Shown: positions 25,023 through 26,596 of the stretch, one piece after another | Layout: each line of letters opens with the position of its first letter | Position numbering within the stretch: position 1 is the first letter of the stretch | Source of the DNA: Armatimonadota bacterium | GTDB lineage: Bacteria; Armatimonadota; JAAZEB01 | Length of the DNA: 26,596 nucleotides | Assembly (NCBI GenBank): GCA_012841485.1 | Contig: DUUU01000356.1 | Coordinates: 1 to 26,596, forward strand | Direction of reading: 5' to 3' | Made by a program: the position numbers and the translations under genes | The notes under the pieces: model-generated | Database searches by the model: none | What the model was told of the DNA's origin: nothing | What the model saw: the letters and a program-made list of their open reading frames with translations, nothing else

Positions 25023-25061
25023 AAAAAAGCGAGGCCACGGAGAAGTAGCCTCCGTGACCTC
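25023..25061 (-). terminator. Intrinsic terminator of glyS
   Basis: On the minus strand GAGGTCACGGAG (25061-25050) pairs with CTCCGTGGCCTC (25042-25031) over 12 bases with one G-U, loop of 7, then GC and six T (25028-25023). It lies 48 bases past the glyS stop and is the clearest terminator in the window. Confidence 0.9.
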
Positions 25062-25108
25062 GTCATATCGATAACTAGCAGACGCGGCGCCTGGCCCGGA
25101 CCCTTGGG

Positions 25109-26416
25109 TTAGCAGGCGTTATCGAGCTGCTCCTTCAAGCGCGCGGGCACCTCGGCAATCGGCAGCCGAATCTGCTCCATCGTATCGCGGTCGCGCACGG
25201 TGACCGTCTGGTCTTCCAGCGATTGGAAATCGACGGTGAGGCACCACACCGTGCCGATTTCATCCTGGCGCCGGTAGAGGCGGCCAATGGAGCCGGTATC
25301 GTCGTACACTGCAGACATGCACTTGCGCAGGTTATCGGCCAACTCCTTAGCCACGGCGACGATGCGCGGCTCATTGCGCTTCAGGGGCATGACGGCGGCC
25401 TTGATCGGCGCGAGCGCCTTATGGAAGCGAAGAACAACGCGCTTCTCCTTGCGCACTTCCTCCTCGTGGTAGGCATCCACCAGGAACGCCAGCGTCGCGC
25501 GGTCGGCGCCGGCGGAGGGCTCGATGACATAGGGGAAGTAGCGCTCCTGCGCCTGCTCATCGAAGTAGGTCAGGTCACGCCCGGAGTGCTCGGCATGCTG
25601 GCGCAGGTCGAAGTCCGTCCGGTTGGCGATCCCCTCCAACTCGGACCAGCCAAAGGGGAACTCGTATTCAATGTCGGTGCAGGCTTTGGCGTAGTGGGCC
25701 AGCTCGTCGCATGCGTGCTCGCGAAGCTGGAGCTTCTCCGGCCGGATCCCATACTCCTGGTACCATTGCAGGCGGTCCTGGATCCAGCGTTGGTACCACT
25801 CCTCATCCTCGCCCGGCTTGACGAAGAACTCGATCTCCATCTGCTCGAACTCGCGCGTGCGGAAGGTGAAGTTCCCGGGGGTGATCTCGTTGCGGAACGC
25901 CTTGCCAATCTGAGCGATGCCGAAGGGGAGCTTCTTGCGCATCGTCTCGCGCACGTTCTCGAAATTCACGAAGATGCCCTGTGCGGTCTCAGGGCGCAGA
26001 TAGACGATGGCCGCCTCATCCTCGACGGGCCCCATGAACGTCTTGAACATGAGGTTGAACATGCGCGCTTCCGTGAGGTCGCCGCCGCACTCCGGGCATT
26101 TCTCCAGGCTCTCCAGATGGTCGGCACGGAAGCGCTGCTTGCACTTCCGGCAATCCACCATCGGGTCGGCAAAGCCGGCCACGTGCCCGGAGGCCTCCCA
26201 GACGCGCGGGTGCATCAAGATGGCGGCGTCGAGGCCGACCATATCGCCGCGCCGGCGCACCACGGTGTTCCACCACGCCTCCTTGACGTTGCGCTTGAGC
26301 TCCACGCCCAGCGGCCCGTAGTCCCAGGTGCTTCCAAGCCCGCCGTAGATCTCGCTGCTCTGAAAGATGAACCCACGCCGCTTACACAGCGATACGATGG
26401 TTTCCATGTCTACCAT
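25109..26416 (-). CDS. glyS: Glycyl-tRNA synthetase, class II single-chain type
   Basis: 435 residues of the eukaryote/archaea-like alpha2 glycyl-tRNA synthetase, not the two-subunit GlyQ/GlyS form (the gene is often named glyS or glyQS). It charges tRNA-Gly with glycine. The start [16 protein letters not shown] (11-26) and D-Y-G-P-L-G (32-37) are diagnostic. A zinc site is likely from C89-x2-C92 and C107-x2-C110. Motif 2 (F-R-N-E-I ... [10 protein letters not shown]) spans 174-195, and motif 3 has [11 protein letters not shown]. The ATG at 26416 is used because the frame further up to 26563 contains the promoter; a GGGGAGG lies 13 bases before it (AAAGG at 6-7), and METIV at 26407 is the alternative. 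Confidence 0.95.
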   Translation of the reverse strand: MVDMETIVSLCKRRGFIFQSSEIYGGLGSTWDYGPLGVELKRNVKEAWWNTVVRRRGDMVGLDAAILMHPRVWEASGHVAGFADPMVDCRKCKQRFRADHLESLEKCPECGGDLTEARMFNLMFKTFMGPVEDEAAIVYLRPETAQGIFVNFENVRETMRKKLPFGIAQIGKAFRNEITPGNFTFRTREFEQMEIEFFVKPGEDEEWYQRWIQDRLQWYQEYGIRPEKLQLREHACDELAHYAKACTDIEYEFPFGWSELEGIANRTDFDLRQHAEHSGRDLTYFDEQAQERYFPYVIEPSAGADRATLAFLVDAYHEEEVRKEKRVVLRFHKALAPIKAAVMPLKRNEPRIVAVAKELADNLRKCMSAVYDDTGSIGRLYRRQDEIGTVWCLTVDFQSLEDQTVTVRDRDTMEQIRLPIAEVPARLKEQLDNAC

Positions 26417-26450
26417 GCGCTGCCTTTGACCTCCCCAACACAGAGTATAT

Positions 26451-26482
26451 ACAGACACGTAGGCACTACGCGAGGAATCTGT
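26451..26482 (-). promoter_or_regulatory. glyS leader 5' hairpin
   Basis: The predicted RNA begins near 26482 with ACAGA, which pairs with TCTGT (26455-26451); inside, CGCGTAG (26472-26466) pairs with CTACGTG (26462-26456), one G-U pair, around a 3-base loop, with a 5-base bulge. No T-tract follows. It may stabilise or regulate the glyS mRNA. Confidence 0.45.
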
Positions 26483-26488
26483 GCCCTC

Positions 26489-26517
26489 AGTATACCGGAT
26501 CCGAGGGGGATCGTCAA
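26489..26517 (-). promoter_or_regulatory. glyS sigma-70-type promoter
   Basis: TTGACG (26517-26512), 17-base spacer, TATACT (26494-26489) on the minus strand. The leader is about 66 bases, too short for a T-box. Confidence 0.8.
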
Positions 26518-26519
26518 CG

Positions 26520-26544
26520 AGGCCCTCTGGGGGACGCAGGGCCT
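26520..26544. terminator. Possible terminator hairpin upstream of glyS promoter
   Basis: AGGCCCT and AGGGCCT pair over seven bases with an 11-base loop, followed on the plus strand by TTTCGATT. It may end a transcript entering from the left or, on the minus strand, from a gene beyond the window. The remaining bases to 26596 hold no gene I can call. Confidence 0.35.
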
Positions 26545-26596
26545 TTCGATTATCATGGGTCAAAGCCGCAGACGAGGCGAACTGCCTCCTGTCGCC

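Noticed and set aside
26417..26488. T-box riboswitch before glyS
   Set aside because: The leader is only about 66 bases, with no T-box sequence, specifier loop or terminator.

Overview
The window looks like chromosomal DNA of a high-GC, non-proteobacterial bacterium, most plausibly an Armatimonadota (Chthonomonas-like) or planctomycete-like lineage. This is inferred from a DUF1559-type H-X9-DG protein at the left edge, a copper-amine-oxidase-type stalk-domain protein, a very large WD40/caspase protein and glycyl-tRNA synthetase of the single-chain class II type. No insertion sequence, CRISPR array, rRNA or convincing tRNA was seen, so it reads as core plus lineage-specific genome rather than a mobile island.

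Left part (1-4402): the end of an H-X9-DG pilin-like protein, an OsmC-family redox protein on the minus strand, then on the plus strand a protein that joins a Cache-type sensor to a pentameric ligand-gated ion channel module (Y-P-F-D loop plus four C-terminal membrane helices), and an orphan CbiO-type ATPase.

Middle (4403-11196): a tight five-gene minus-strand operon behind a near-consensus promoter: coiled-coil membrane protein, MoxR AAA ATPase, rhomboid protease with TPR tail, DUF58 protein and BatA-like VWA protein. Divergent from it (11429-14716) is an exported 1095-residue protein with fourteen WD40 blades (two propellers) and a caspase-like peptidase with both catalytic residues. A 14-bp perfect hairpin separates it from the next, converging operon.

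Surface-polysaccharide region (14807-19411): minus-strand SDR reductase, DUF1499 protein, NodB-type deacetylase and GT4 glycosyltransferase, with a CelD-like acetyltransferase divergent. A 99-bp inverted-repeat element made of two 36-bp arms lies after the acetyltransferase.

Right part (19540-26416): minus-strand housekeeping genes topA, purA, a stalk-domain protein and glyS. topA, purA and glyS each have a near-consensus TTGAC(A/G)-17/18-TA(T/G)A(C/A)T promoter followed at once by an RNA hairpin; for topA and purA the hairpin runs into a U-tract, i.e. a terminator-like structure between promoter and gene. This repeated layout, and the Cache-channel fusion, are the two most interesting things in the window.
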